Below, piece by piece: positions 10,713 through 23,145 of a DNA stretch of 64,000 bases. Location: the NCBI GenBank assembly GCA_963971575.1, contig OZ020624.1, positions 1,989,001-2,053,000 of the forward strand. The letters are read 5' to 3'. The position numbers and the translations under genes were made by a program. Under the pieces are notes generated by a model. It saw nothing but the letters and a program-made list of their open reading frames with translations, had not been told where the DNA came from and made no database searches. The stretch comes from Liopterus haemorrhoidalis. Taxonomy: Eukaryota > Arthropoda > Insecta > Coleoptera > Dytiscidae. The stretch's first letter is position 1. Each line of letters opens with the position of its first letter.

Positions 10713-11998
10713 TAACAATCTGTACTTCTGTGTTGAGTGAATATATGATCTATGTGATAACCCTTTCTGCTTCACCAAAATATTACAATAATTACAATTA
10801 ATACTAAATGCAAATTTGGTGATGTGCATTATTCTAAAGAGAAATTAATTTGGGAAGTTGAAGATAAAACTGCTTTTAACTTAGAATCAGTTTTAAGTCT
10901 TTAGAAGTATATTAACATAAGTTCATTTAAAAAGAACTCTGGTTGGCTTTGGAATTTTTATGAATGTAAAGTCTATTTTCGTTAAAATTATAATATATAA
11001 AAGGCACGCACCCAAGATTTATTCTTAAGAAGAGCTCTGAAGGTAAATTATTATTTTTTTCTTGAAAACATTTTTAAAAACTCGAAATTTTCTAAATTGA
11101 AAAAGGGCCCTTTGTCCCTTTTCCATTTCGATATTCGTGTTTAGTGACGTTTTGTTTATCAAATCAAACAAAACATTTTTTTAGTGTTTCGTGGGGGGGG
11201 GGGCACAGAAGGCAAGCCAATACGCAATAATTAGTACCTAATTAAATCTAGGCAACCAACTGTGCATCTAATTTTTTTTACAGTTTTACGGGGGAGGTCC
11301 AGAAGTAAAAAAAAAAAATATGGGAGCTCAAGTTACAATAATACATATAAAAGCAACACAAACTATTAATATGGCGCTCGTTGACAGCAAAACAACTGTT
11401 GCGTTTGGTACCAGAGGCGTACGTACATTCATTCATTTTCAGACGACTTAATTTTAAAATATTTCTCTTAATACACATATTCTAAATTAATTTCAAATCT
11501 ATTTATTCACTGGCTTTTATATTCTAACTTTATTTAAACATATACCTCCGTTTTACTTATTAGAAATAATAGGTAGAAATATATTCACTGTAAACTTAGA
11601 TTGTACGCTTATGTTTACAAATTTGAGTTAAAATAACAGAGACAAATAGAATAAATTGAGACAGAGATCTATTTTTCTGTAAACTTTTTCACGTTCTTAA
11701 CCAATTAAAAACAAGATCGAAATAGCTTCTATCTTGCCCACACTTCGTTCTTTAAAAAAATGAAGTATAGGTTATAATAAACCTGTTTGACTTTAAGACA
11801 ACTGAAGATGATATTCATACCAATCTACCTAATAAAAACCCTAAACCGAAAAAAGCACTGAAATTATTTAACACGATATTAAAACCGATTCTATTTCTTT
11901 ATACACGTTAATTTTGAAGCCTGCAATTTTTTTTTTAATGAACAAATGTTACATGTAGAAGAAAAATATATGCAAAAAAAAATTGAACTTAAAATCTT
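10713..11998. other. No gene recognised
   Basis: AT-rich sequence with homopolymer runs (including a G9 run near 11190). No splice-supported exon, RNA gene or terminal repeats were found. Confidence 0.4.
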
Positions 11999-12500
11999 AT
12001 TATAGTTGAAAGTAATGGGATTCGGACCAGTCAGAAAATAAAAACAAATTTATTAACTTCGCTAACGTTTCGATTTTAATTTAAATCTTCATCAGAGCTA
12101 CAAAGATATATAGAAAAATAGAATTATTAAATCACGGATTGTGTTCGTTATTAATTTTAAAATTGTTTTTTTTATATCGTGACTATTAACTAAGGTAATA
12201 TAAATTTAACATTGTTTTTTATTCTTTAACTCATATTTGATATTTTTATTATTTAATAATTATTTTATGTTATATTTTAAATTCCGACAATTTTGTAATG
12301 CTTATTTTAACTACTTGACTTGTTAAATTTGAACACTATCATAATTTTATACATGTAAACTTACCAATTTAATAATTCTATTTTTCTATATATCTTTGTA
12401 GCTCTGATGAAGATTTAAATTAAAATCGAAACGTTAGCGAAGTTAATAAATTTGTTTTTATTTTCTGATTGGCCCGAATCCCATTACCTTCAACTATAAT
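11999..12500 (+). mobile_element. Foldback element with ~130-bp arms
   Basis: Arms at about 11999-12129 and 12370-12500 are near-perfect reverse complements. Each carries GATGAAGATTTAAATTAAAA followed by TCGAAACGTTAGCG, a motif type I associate with the ends of Penelope-like elements (inference). The spacer is AT-rich and non-coding. The full unit could form a long hairpin transcript. Confidence 0.7.
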
Positions 12501-12594
12501 CACTAACTTACGGACGTAACTCATCTAATTAAAATCTTATTATTGTCTTTGTCAGCGGCTAGTATTATAAACTTTATACGATATTAGTACCGAT

Positions 12595-12740
12595 AATACC
12601 GTTTCGCAGACATCAGACTTCGTCAATTAAAATTGAAGATAACACGGCCTATCTATAAATCAGTACGACAAGGATGCGTTTTATCGCCATTATTATTTAA
12701 CATTTATTCTGAGGAAATTTTTAAGGAAAGACGCTATAAG
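12595..12740 (+). pseudogene. RTE-like reverse transcriptase fragment
   Basis: One frame reads RPIYKSVRQGCVLSPLLFNI followed by YSEEIFKERR, a conserved reverse transcriptase block just upstream of the catalytic YADD box in RTE-like non-LTR elements. A neighbouring frame gives IKIEDNTAYL just before it, so at least one frameshift separates them. Only about 50 codons survive. It is cut on the right by MITE-C. Confidence 0.7.
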
Positions 12741-12745
12741 ACAAT

Positions 12746-12903
12746 CAGATCAATTCTGTAAAAATTTACTGTGTAGTAACGTTACTACAAGATAAAATAT
12801 TATAAAAAGTATAATGACTTTCATTCATGATAGTAACTGACCTAGCTCATAGGGACAAATTTAGTTACAATTATCATAGTAACTGCGTTACAGAATTGGT
12901 CTG
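12746..12903 (-). mobile_element. MITE-C copy, 158 bp
   Basis: Ends CAGATCAATTCTGTAA and TTACAGAATTGGTCTG are inverted repeats. The same 158-bp sequence, inverted, lies at 36842-36999 inside a mariner element. There is no coding content. Confidence 0.75.
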
Positions 12904-12999
12904 TATGTATATAATCCAAACCGCTTACAAAGACAATGATATGCTTTATATTTTAATGATTTTGTATATTTTGTCCGTCACTTAATTATAAGAACAGAT

Positions 13000-13680
13000 T
13001 TTCTGTCGAAAAATTTATAACTAGTTTTAATCTATTTTAACACTTTTCTATAATTTTGCTTTATATTCTAAAACTGGTTTTAAGTTAAAAAATTTAATTT
13101 ATAACTAGTTTTTCTGTAAAAAATTTTAAAACTAGTTTTTATTTGTTTGTTATTATAACAATATTTTAGTATCAGTTTTGCTATTTTTGTTTTAAAACAG
13201 GGTTTAATTAAATTAATCTTACTAAGTTTTGATTTATTTGATTTATATCTAGTTTTAAGTATCAAATACTCATGAGCATACTCTAGAAAATTTTGAAACT
13301 AGTTTAAAATTTTTAATTGTAATCAACATTTTCGTAGCAATTTTGCTAGTAACGTTTTAAAACAAGTAACATTTTAAACCAAAGTTAACAACTTTGATGG
13401 TTTAACTTTGAATCGAAATTACTTTTATAACTAAATTGTCGTTTTTTAAGATAAGCTTAAAACTTCTTCTACGAACCAGGTCTAGAATTTCTCTGCCAAT
13501 AAGGTTAAAAACTAGTTTCAATTTAAGGCCCAGGTCCAAGTCAAAAGTCATAAGAGCTTTTACCGATAAACTTGGTTTTAATTTATAATCAGTTTTAATC
13601 AATAATCATTTTAATCGTTTTAATTTATAATCAGTTTTAAGTTGCAAATACCATAAGTTTTTCTGTCAATAAGCTTAAAT
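13000..13680. other. No gene recognised; TTTTAA-rich degenerate sequence
   Basis: Motifs such as AAACTAGTTTTA and TTATAATCAGTTTTA recur irregularly, suggesting a decayed simple repeat. No gene is visible. Confidence 0.35.
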
Positions 13681-13884
13681 ATGCAGTTTCATAAAAATCC
13701 TTTCAGCCTAATTTGCTCTGCACGTGTACACAGACGGACAGACAGACCGACAGACATCATGCTAAAAATAGTCAAAACGTTATGTAGGGACCTCAATTCG
13801 TGGAGATCCATCGAAATCTCGAAATGTCAAAATCGGTATGATCACAATACCTCCCTTATATATGTTGACGGTCGGTAAAAAGAG
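13681..13884 (-). repeat. R2 repeat, left part (R2a)
   Basis: The reverse complement starts near CTTTTTACCGACCGTCAACA and runs through ACATTTCGAGATTTCGATGG, GAATTGAGGTCCCTACATAA, a CTGT/CGGT microsatellite and a TGTACACGTGCAGAGCAAAT-type stretch. This matches the other R2 copies. It is truncated. Confidence 0.75.
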
Positions 13885-13907
13885 TAAAAAAAGCTACATT
13901 CAAAATA

Positions 13908-14510
13908 CGAGCTGTGTAAATTAAGTAAACAGACTGGCAACATTTGGGACGCGGGACTCGGAGGGGCAGCAAGTGAACATGTGATACACCTTCAGTACGA
14001 GTTTGAACTCGCTAGAGTAATTTTGTTGTCCGTACTAAAAATGAGTGACATTCATTTCGAGCAACGGTGTGCTATCAGGTTTTGCTTTAGAATTGGGCAC
14101 AGTGCAACGGAAACTTTTGCAAAACTTCAGTAGGCCTACAGAGACAGTGTTTTGTCAAGGACCCAGGTTTGGTGGTTTAAGACATTTTCAAAAGGAAGAG
14201 AGTTGATTGAAGATGAATCACGCAGCGGAAGGCCTTCGTCTTCAAGAACCGATGAAAATTTCGACAGAATTCGGGATATTGTGGTTTAAGATCGTCGATT
14301 GACAGTCAGAATGATTGGGGAAGAGTTGAATTTGACTGAAACTACCATTCACAATTTTGACCAATGAATTGGGGATGAGAAAAATCTGCAATTTCAATAA
14401 ACGAGTTTTTGGCCAGTAAAAACATTCCTGTGGCTCCTCAGCCTCCTTATTCGCCTGACTTGAGTCCTTGTGACTTTTTCCTCTTCCCAAGATTGAAAAA
14501 TCATCTCAAT
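13908..14510 (+). mobile_element. Internally deleted mariner, 3'-truncated (relative of 36025-37072)
   Basis: After a TA, the end CGAGCTGTGTAAATTAAGTA matches the terminus of the element at 36025. Downstream, FEQRCAIRFCFR, GRELIEDESRSGRPSSSRTD and PPYSPDLSPCDFFLF are legible in different frames. The catalytic core between the N-terminal helix-turn-helix region and the last-aspartate block is missing at the same place as in the 36-kb copy. The right terminus is lost. Confidence 0.75.
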
Positions 14511-14723
14511 GATTCATACAAAAATTATGGCGCACCAAGACAGAATATTAGAGGGAACAATAGCCTTACCTAGTTACTTGTCGTACAATTGGGACCCAGT
14601 CAATCAGACTCCAAATAAATTATTTGTCAAATAAAATTATTACAACCCTAAAATCATTCATCGAATAACAATCCGAAGATGGAAAGACCGAAATATCCAT
14701 ATTAAATTTATTATTAATTTATT

Positions 14724-15029
14724 TTATTTTAAATTCGCAATAGTTTTACTGATATGTCTCATAGTTGCTGGTGGTATCGCTTCTATCAAAGAGCGCTGTA
14801 GGTGTGGACTGGATTGTAGTTGTGAAAACATTTCCTTGGCGTGTTTCCTGGTGTCGAGGGAACCCTCTGTTAGCATATCGGCACCTGCTTTTAGTACCTT
14901 ATCCCGCGTGTCACGCGGTAAGGCGAAAAATTTTTCGTGACCAAGTCGACGAACTAGAGAAGCTAACAGACGGGCGGAAGTACAACGTACTAATGCGTTA
15001 TGGTGACGAAATCCTCGAAGATTTAGTAC
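14724..15029 (-). CDS. TOGARAM1: TOGARAM1-like, last coding exon
   Basis: The acceptor is ttaatatttcag|GTACTAAATC. The exon gives 101 residues, VLNLRGFRHHNALVRCTSAR onward, with helices typical of HEAT repeats (ASLVRRLGHEKFF; MFSQLQSSPHLQRSLIEAI), and stops with TAA followed at once by AATAAA. Confidence 0.88.
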   Translation of the reverse strand, partial: VLNLRGFRHHNALVRCTSARLLASLVRRLGHEKFFALPRDTRDKVLKAGADMLTEGSLDTRKHAKEMFSQLQSSPHLQRSLIEAIPPATMRHISKTIANLK

Positions 15030-18000
15030 CTGAAATATTAAGAAACAAGTTAGTTTAGCTGAAATCATGCTTTGGAAAAAACAAAGAGTTCAGGCACGCA
15101 TCCAATGGGCGCTCAGGAGCTTTTGTTCGCCCATGTCAGCCTTTTGTCTACGTCGACGTTTTGTTAATGTCTGTCTTTTGTCCAAGTCGGCCTTTTGTTC
15201 ATGTCGGCCTTTTATACATGTCGACCTTCTGTCCATGTCGGTCTTTTGTCCAAGTCAGCCTTTTGTTCATGTTGGCCTTTTGTCTATTTTGACCTTCTGT
15301 CCATGTCAGCCTTTTGTTTCTGTTGGCCTTTCGACCAAGTCAGCCTTTAGTCTACGTCAACGTTTTGTTCATGTTGGTCTGTTGTCCAAGTCGGCCTTTT
15401 GTTCATGTCGGCCTTTTGTTCATGTCGGCCTTTTGTTCATGTCGACCTTCTGCCCATGCCAGCCTTTTGTACATGTCAGCCTTTCGCCCAAGTCAGTCTT
15501 TTGTCTACGTCAATGTTTTATTCATGTCGGTCTTTAGTCCAAGTCGGCTTTTTGTCTATGTTGACCTTCTGTCTATGTCAGCCTTTTGTTTCTGTCGGCC
15601 TTTCGCCCAAGTCAGCCTTTAGTCTACGTCAATGTTTTGTTCATGTTGGTCTTTTGTCCAAGTCGACCTTTTGTTCATGTCGGCCTTTTGTTCATGTCGG
15701 CCTTTTGTTCATGTCGACCTTCTGCCCATGCCAGCCTTTTGCACATGTCAGCCTTTCGCCCAAGTCAGTCTTTTGTCTACGTCAATGTTTTATTCATGTC
15801 GGTCTTTAGTCCAAGTCGGCCTTTTGTTTATGTTGACCTTCTGTCTATGTCAGCCTTTTGTTTCTGTCAGCCTTTCGCCCAAGTCAGCCTTTAGTCTACG
15901 TCAATGTTTTGTTCATGTTGGTCTTTTGTCCAAGTCGGCCTTTTGTTCATGTCGGCCTTTTGTTCATGTCGTCCTTTTGTTCATGTCGACCTTCTGCCCA
16001 TGCCAGCCTTTTGTACATGTCAGCCTTTCGCCCAAGTCAGTCTTTTGTCTACGTCAATGTTTTATTCATGTCGGTCTTTAGTCCAAGTCGGCCTTTTGTT
16101 TATGTTGACCTTCTGTCTATGTCAGCCTTTTGTTTCTGTCAGCCTTTCGCCCAAGTCAGCCTTTAGTCTACGTCAATGTTTTGTTCATGTTGGTCTTTTG
16201 TCCAAGTCGGCCTTTTGTTCATGTCGGCCTTTTGTTCATGTCGTCCTTTTGTTCATGTCGACCTTCTGCCCATGCCAGCCTTTTGTACATGTCAGCCTTT
16301 CGCCCAAGTCAGTCTTTTGTCTACGTCAATGTTTTATTCATGTCGGTCTTTAGTCCAAGTCGGCTTTTTGTCTATGTTGACCTTCTGTCTATGTCAGCCT
16401 TTTGTTTCTGTCGGCCTTTCGCCCAAGTCAGCCTTTAGTCTACGTCAATGTTTTGTTCATGTTGGTCTTTTGTCCAAGTCGGCCTTTTGTTCATGTCGGC
16501 CTTTTGTTCATGTCGTCCTTTTGTTCATGTCGACTTTCTGCCCATGCCAGCCTTTTGTACATGTCAGCCTTTCGCCCAAGTCAGTCTTTTGTGTACGTCA
16601 ATGTTTTATTCATGTCGGTCTTTAGTCCAAGTCGGCCTTTTGTCTATGTTGACCTTCTGTCTATGTCAGCCTTTTGTTTCTGTCGGCCTTTCGCCCAAGT
16701 CATCCTTTAGTCTACGTCAACGTTTTGTTCATGTTGGTCTTTTGTCCAAGTCGGCCTTTTGTTCATGTCGGCCTTTTGTCCATTTAGACCTTCTGTTCAT
16801 GTCAGCCTTTTCTGCATGTCAGCCTTTTGTTTCTGTCGGTCTTTCGCCCAAATCAGCCTTTTGTCTACGTCAACGTTTTGGTCATGTCAGTCTTTTGTCC
16901 AAGTCAGCCTTTTGTTCATGACGGCCTTTTGTCCATTTCGACCTTCTGTCCATATCAGCCTTTTATGCATGTCAGCCTTTTTTTCTGTCGGTCTTTCGTC
17001 CAAGTTAGCCTTTTGTCTACGTCAATCTTTCGTTCATGTCGGCCTTTTGTTCATGTCGTCCTTCTGTCCATGTCGACCTTCTGTCCATGTCAGCCTTTTG
17101 TTTCTGTCGGCCTTTCGTCCAAGTCGGCCTTTTGTTCATGTCGGTCTTTTATCATAGACCCTATATTAATGCTAAAATGTTCTCCACGTGAAAACTGGTT
17201 GTTAAAATGTTAGTGTTTTGGTTGAATTTGTACGATATCTTACCTGAACGACTCTAGTAGGATTGCACCATTTGATCATGACTTCAAGGGCTGAATGTGC
17301 ATCTGCTCTTAGGAAACGATTGGTGTCTGCTGTCCTCTGCAGAAGAGGGGCTGCTAACTCCTCCAGCTCGGTCTCCATGGAGCGCCGTTGCGTCTCCAGC
17401 ATCTCACCAGCAGCTGCGCATGCGGCTCGAGCCACTTGGGACCTCAGGTTCTTAACATGACGACCCAGAAGGACGCATATACTATGACAGTTACCTTCCA
17501 CCTATAAACATAAAAAATATGTGAAAAAAAGCATATATTTTCTCACGACTACCCAGTCGTACAAAAACTCGGTTTATACCCATAAAACCGATCATATGTA
17601 CCTAGTTTTTGACATATAAAGTGTTACGTTAAAGAACCACTGCCCTAGATACATAAATAACTATCATTGTTGATAAAAGGCACTAATAGTGACAGATATG
17701 GTGATACTAACCAGGTCTCGATGGTGCCTGACCAGTCGTACCAACCCCTGGAGCCCTCTGATGGCGCTTTCCCACTCGCCACTCTCCAGCTGTGCCATGG
17801 TTTCCTGCAGGCCCTCCCTGGGCTTCACAAAAGGTCGTAGACTTTCCGAATATACTCCTTGGGCAACTGGTTTAGTGCTCAAATGGAAGGACTCCCGCCG
17901 AGATATTGACATCAGCGAGTTTCTTTTGGACAACGTTTTCGGAATCTACAAAAAAAAATATATATATATATATCTAATAAATATTTACAAGAAATTATAC

Positions 18001-21000
18001 GCTGATACGAGGGTTGCATTTTATATTTCGGGATTTGAAAACAAAAACAAATATTTATCAACAAAAGTGGCATTGTTTTTCAAAATATTCTCCATGAAGA
18101 TCAATACACTTTTGCATGTGTTTGAACCAATTTTTAAAGCACTTTTTCCACTCCGATCGAGGCTTTTTCCACTGCGATTATGTGGGATCTAACTCGAACA
18201 AATCTTTTCGATGGCCAAATGTTCATGCAATAGTGAATGTATGTTGGTCCCACTAATGCCCAAGGATACCTCAATCTCACGGTAAGTTACCAGAATGTCC
18301 CCAAGCCAGAACTATCTAACAGTTGAACAGACTAGTTACGTTACGTCACCAGGTGAAATAATGGTTTAGAAAAATAAAAATGTAATTACCTTAGTAGTTT
18401 GTGAAGTTGAGGTATTCATATTAGCAGGGCTAATTTGCTGAGAATTATTTTTAGTGCTTGGCGGTGTCTTCTGTGGTGGCTCTTCTTCTTTCTCTTCTGT
18501 CATTTCTTCACTTCTGTTACTGTCTTCCATTTCTGGTTCTACTTCTTGTGTTTGTTCGTCCACCATTTCCAAGTCCATGAAAGATTCTGTTTGTTCCATT
18601 TCAGTACCAGTATCTTTACACTCTTCAGGAGTTTTTAGTTTGTCGTGGACATCTTCAAGACTTTCTGGTGTTAGGGGATCAGGAAGAATCTAAAAAAAAG
18701 AAGATATATAGTTCATTCATATAATAATCTAGTTACCATTTTTCAGCGATTTTAAAAATGTTTTTTGTTATTTGTCTTAGCTGTCAGTGTCTGTTAATAA
18801 TATAATATTAATTAATAGAGCTTGCGGCCAATTATTAAATTCACAAACTTTAATTTTAAATCTGCTGGAATATTTTAATTCCGAAAAAGAGAACAATGGG
18901 CCACTTATTTCTCTATCTTGTGTCCATCAAAGAGTAGCAGCTGCCTTAAAGATTTCGGAATCAACAATTTGTAGAATTATAAAATGTAATAAATCTGAAC
19001 TTCTCACAAACAAAATCATGAAAAAACGAAGGAAATTCAAATCTGAACCAGTTTATTTTATTGATACATTGGCACAAACGTATGCTCATGTAGTACTAAG
19101 ATTACCACCTTATCACTGCCAGTTTAACCCCATTGAACTAATTTGGGGTATAACAAAAAATTATTATGATAGACATATTGGTCAAAACGGGTATAGTGAT
19201 AACGAAGTTTTTAAAACGTGGCAAGTAGCCAGTGATCAAATTAGTTGTGAAACTTGGGCAAAATCTGTTAAAAAAATCGAAAAATTAATAAATGAAAGGT
19301 GAGAAAGGGAAATGATTGTTGGTGGTATTAATCCAATAATAATAAATACAAGAAATGACAGCGATAGTTCAGATGACGACGATATCATGCATTACAGTGA
19401 CTATTTTTTTTTTTAAATAAAAATAAACATTTAAATACAACTTGTAGTAATAAATTATATGAATAAATATATTTTTACTTAATATTTTATTACTTTGTAC
19501 TTAGGGGAAATATAAAAATTTAATTTAATTAAACAACAAATTATAATCCAAAATTTACGTATGAGTATAATTTTTTCCTTATTTATAATTATTACCTTAA
19601 AATTAATAATTTTGTTTGTTTGAGTACTGCTGTGAATTTATTTTCGTGCTTTAATTAGTAAAGATATCTACGAATCATGCCGTTTCTTTCTAATGCTTTG
19701 TTTTTTATTAAAATAATTTGGAAGGTTATGCCTCATTTTCATGGTAGTGTCAAAGGCGTGACAGGGGTGAGAGGCGTGGTGTTATATTTACAAGTTCGAA
19801 TTTCATGGTGGGGTTGGAGGCGTGATAAGGGCGCGTTTTCGGTTTTGACATTTGTATATAACCCAAATTTAACCTAAAAGTTTATACAAGTGTTTGGAGT
19901 AAACGGTTATTCAATTTCATTAAATATGTCGTCAAATCGTCTAACTCTTTTTTATGCATATTTAGACTTATTGCGATATGAAGAAAAGCGATGGTGGGTA
20001 CGTCCTATATATACATAAAAACAGAAGGCAACAGGGAGATTATTTTAACTTGTTGCAAGAAATTAGACACAAAGTGCACAGACAGTTACTTCAATTACAA
20101 GAAAAGAATTTAATACACAATCTTTTTTACTGAAATAAATTTGACATCACAGTTTAGAATGAAGATTTTGTAGGCCCCTGCTTGGGGGTGTATTATTAGT
20201 ATACCCACTGCATGACATTTCTGCAGACCAGATATTTGAAATCGAATCCATAATAATAAACTTTATGACTGCCGACAGCATTGTAAAAGTCGCTATTTCG
20301 CTACATCAATTTACGTTTTTTTATTTATTTATTTTTTTTTAAATGAAATTAATATAAGTGTCTCGCTAAAGATCTCACCATTCCGAAAAAATATATCTGT
20401 TTCTATGGTTTCGAGGGTGCGGCCGGTGCTAGAGTTGAAATTTCTGAACTTGCGACACCGCGCTTGTAACACCGCGCCTACGATACCATGGTACGGGTTT
20501 TTTCAAAATAAAGCGATCCTATTGGTTGAATTTTTTGTTCCACACTTCCAACACCCGCATGAAAATGAGGCATTAGTTGTCAACTTGCGTCACTATACAT
20601 TACTATGGGTATGCAAATAATTATAATGTAGACAGAGAAAGCATATAGTATTGTATATCGATACTTGTAGCAACGAACAGTCACCTATCAGCAATCCGAA
20701 TATATTTTTTGAAAGGCTTCAAGATTAAGTAAGTAAGAATGAATAAAAGATACCTGGAACTGTTCACTGTGCCTTTGATGTGGTGCCGAGTTGGCATTCT
20801 TGCGGTCATGTCTATTTGGTCTCGTGTCCCTGAGATCGGCATGGGATTTGGATAATCTTGGTCCAATGTGTGGACGAGACTCATCCAGCATTACATCTCC
20901 CATCGACACCTCGCTCTGCAGTTTAGCATAAACCTAACATAACATCAGAGTTAATGAATTGCTCGCTATGTTTCATATATAGGTTACCTTATTCAGTCTC

Positions 21001-23100
21001 TGCAATACATTTGCTAGTACAGTGGCTATAGATTCAATTTCAATGTGCTTTATAAACTGCATGCAAAATAAAAATTATAAATTAAAAGTTAGTTGGAAGA
21101 AATAAAAAAAATTGTGATGTGTGTATTTTTACACATTTCAGGGTTTCGCAGGTATTTAGTAACTGAGTGATGATTATTTGGGATGCCAAAACAAATTTTA
21201 TGTTTTGGCATCAAAATATTAAATATAAGATATTTTTTAATTAATAGAGAGATATTGCAAAGTGAAAAAAAGCTGGCTTTATTAAAAGAAACCTCTAATA
21301 AAGTATCCTGTATTAAAATTTTTCATGATGTTTTAAAGAGTGTTATTGCAACGGTGCTCTTGTTTCATACTTTATTTTGACAAATATGCCAAATTGATAG
21401 ATCGAAATCGTAATGAATATAGAAATTAACTGCAACTCTTATATGAGTTAACTGCAACAGACTATTTTTTTCCCATACGGCATACTCGCATACGGCACAA
21501 CCATTCGCAAAAGGGTTTCGTGACACAATTTCTCGGAGAAGAATAACATCGTCCTCGTATTTAAATCGTGAACGTTTTTTATCTTTAGCTTGCATCATTA
21601 CTCACAAGAAAAGTCACCAATTTTTTGTTCGAATTTACTCCGTTGTTAATTTTGAGGTTACATTGACAGAAGACCTGTCAAAATTAAGGTGCTTTAAATA
21701 AAAAATGCTTTGCCGTTATTTAAATTAAATATAGGTTGCCTGTATTTAAATAAAAGAAAGAAATTAAGGATATATCAACTGCGCATGCGCACATGTCAAA
21801 TAAAGGAAAACTTTATTAAAAGATCAGTAGAACAGAGGTTGCAATAATTCTCTAATGTTAATTCGGATGCCTAATACCATTATTTGGGTTTCTAAATATT
21901 TGCAGTATTTTTTTATATAGCAAGGTTCATTAATATTTTTAAAATTGCGCCTACGGCTTCCATTGGTTGTTTAAGTCATAAACTCCGCCCTTCTGATTTC
22001 GTATACATTCAAACATAGAATTAAATTATGATTTCAACACTTCCCACTGGTTCAGGGTTGCCAGACGTCCCGAATTTCGCGTTTTGAACAAAAATAGATT
22101 ATCCCGCGCGGGACAGCTAAAATACCGAATTAATCAAAAAAAAATATTTGACTCCTCACTTTCTATTTTGGGAGTGAGGACCTTTTTTTTGCTCATCAGT
22201 TCTATTTTGGGAGTGAAGACCTTTTTTTTTGCTCATCACTTCTATTTTGGAAGTGAGGACCTTTTTTTTTTGCTCGTCAGTACTATTTTGGGAAGGATTT
22301 TGTTGATAAACATTTTGAAAAATTTTGAACTGTACATTTTATTAGGTTGTCCCGCTTTTTGAGTCTTAATCCCGAATTTTTTATATTTATTTGGTAAAAA
22401 TCCCGATTTGGTAAAATAATAATCTGGCAACCCTGCACTGGTTATTAAATTTACGCTTTTAAAAATTAAATGCAACATTTACCAAAATATAACTAGAATT
22501 CTGACAAAATAATTTAAACAAAATAAAAATGTAAAAAAAAAACAGAAAAATTAAAATTGACAGGAATCGAACTCTAGTTTGCAAATCACGAAGCGACGAC
22601 ACAACGCACTACGCTATGAGTGCTTACTTATCTACTGTGTTACATAGCGAATTAAATATTTAACATATTTTAGTTAAAAACACAAAACATGCGTTATTTT
22701 CCGAAAACATAATCTGATAAAAAATTCCTGTTGTACTATTCCGGTTCACACCAATGTACATTACTTAGATTTTTTTCAGATTTTTAGTTTAAACCATCTG
22801 GGCTACAGGGTGTGGGACAAATATTTTTTGCACAATTTTGACAAAAATCGCATCGAAATAATTATTAAAATTTTGATCGTTAATCCACGTACTAATGGCT
22901 TTCATTTGGTACCCTACTAAAAATTTAAAAAAATATATATATATATTTTTTTTTTCGAAGAGCACTTATTTGTTTATATTTTTAGGAGGATATGTTTTGT
23001 AGATGTTTTAGTATTTTTCCTATGTGCGGGTCAAAGAGTTGTATAAGCATGCCAAATTTCAACTCTCTAGATTTAGTAGTTTTGCTACAATTTTTACCGA

Positions 23101-23145
<45 letters not shown>

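Noticed and set aside
15067..17213. Overlapping 100-157-codon plus-strand frames (MSAFCSCRPFVHV-type repeats)
   Set aside because: They are products of a 17-bp stop-free minisatellite read in several phases, lie in an intron, and have no start or splice support.
20681..20884. Alternative frame MSLVHTLDQDYPNPMPISG over a TOGARAM-like exon
   Set aside because: It is out of phase with both flanking exons.
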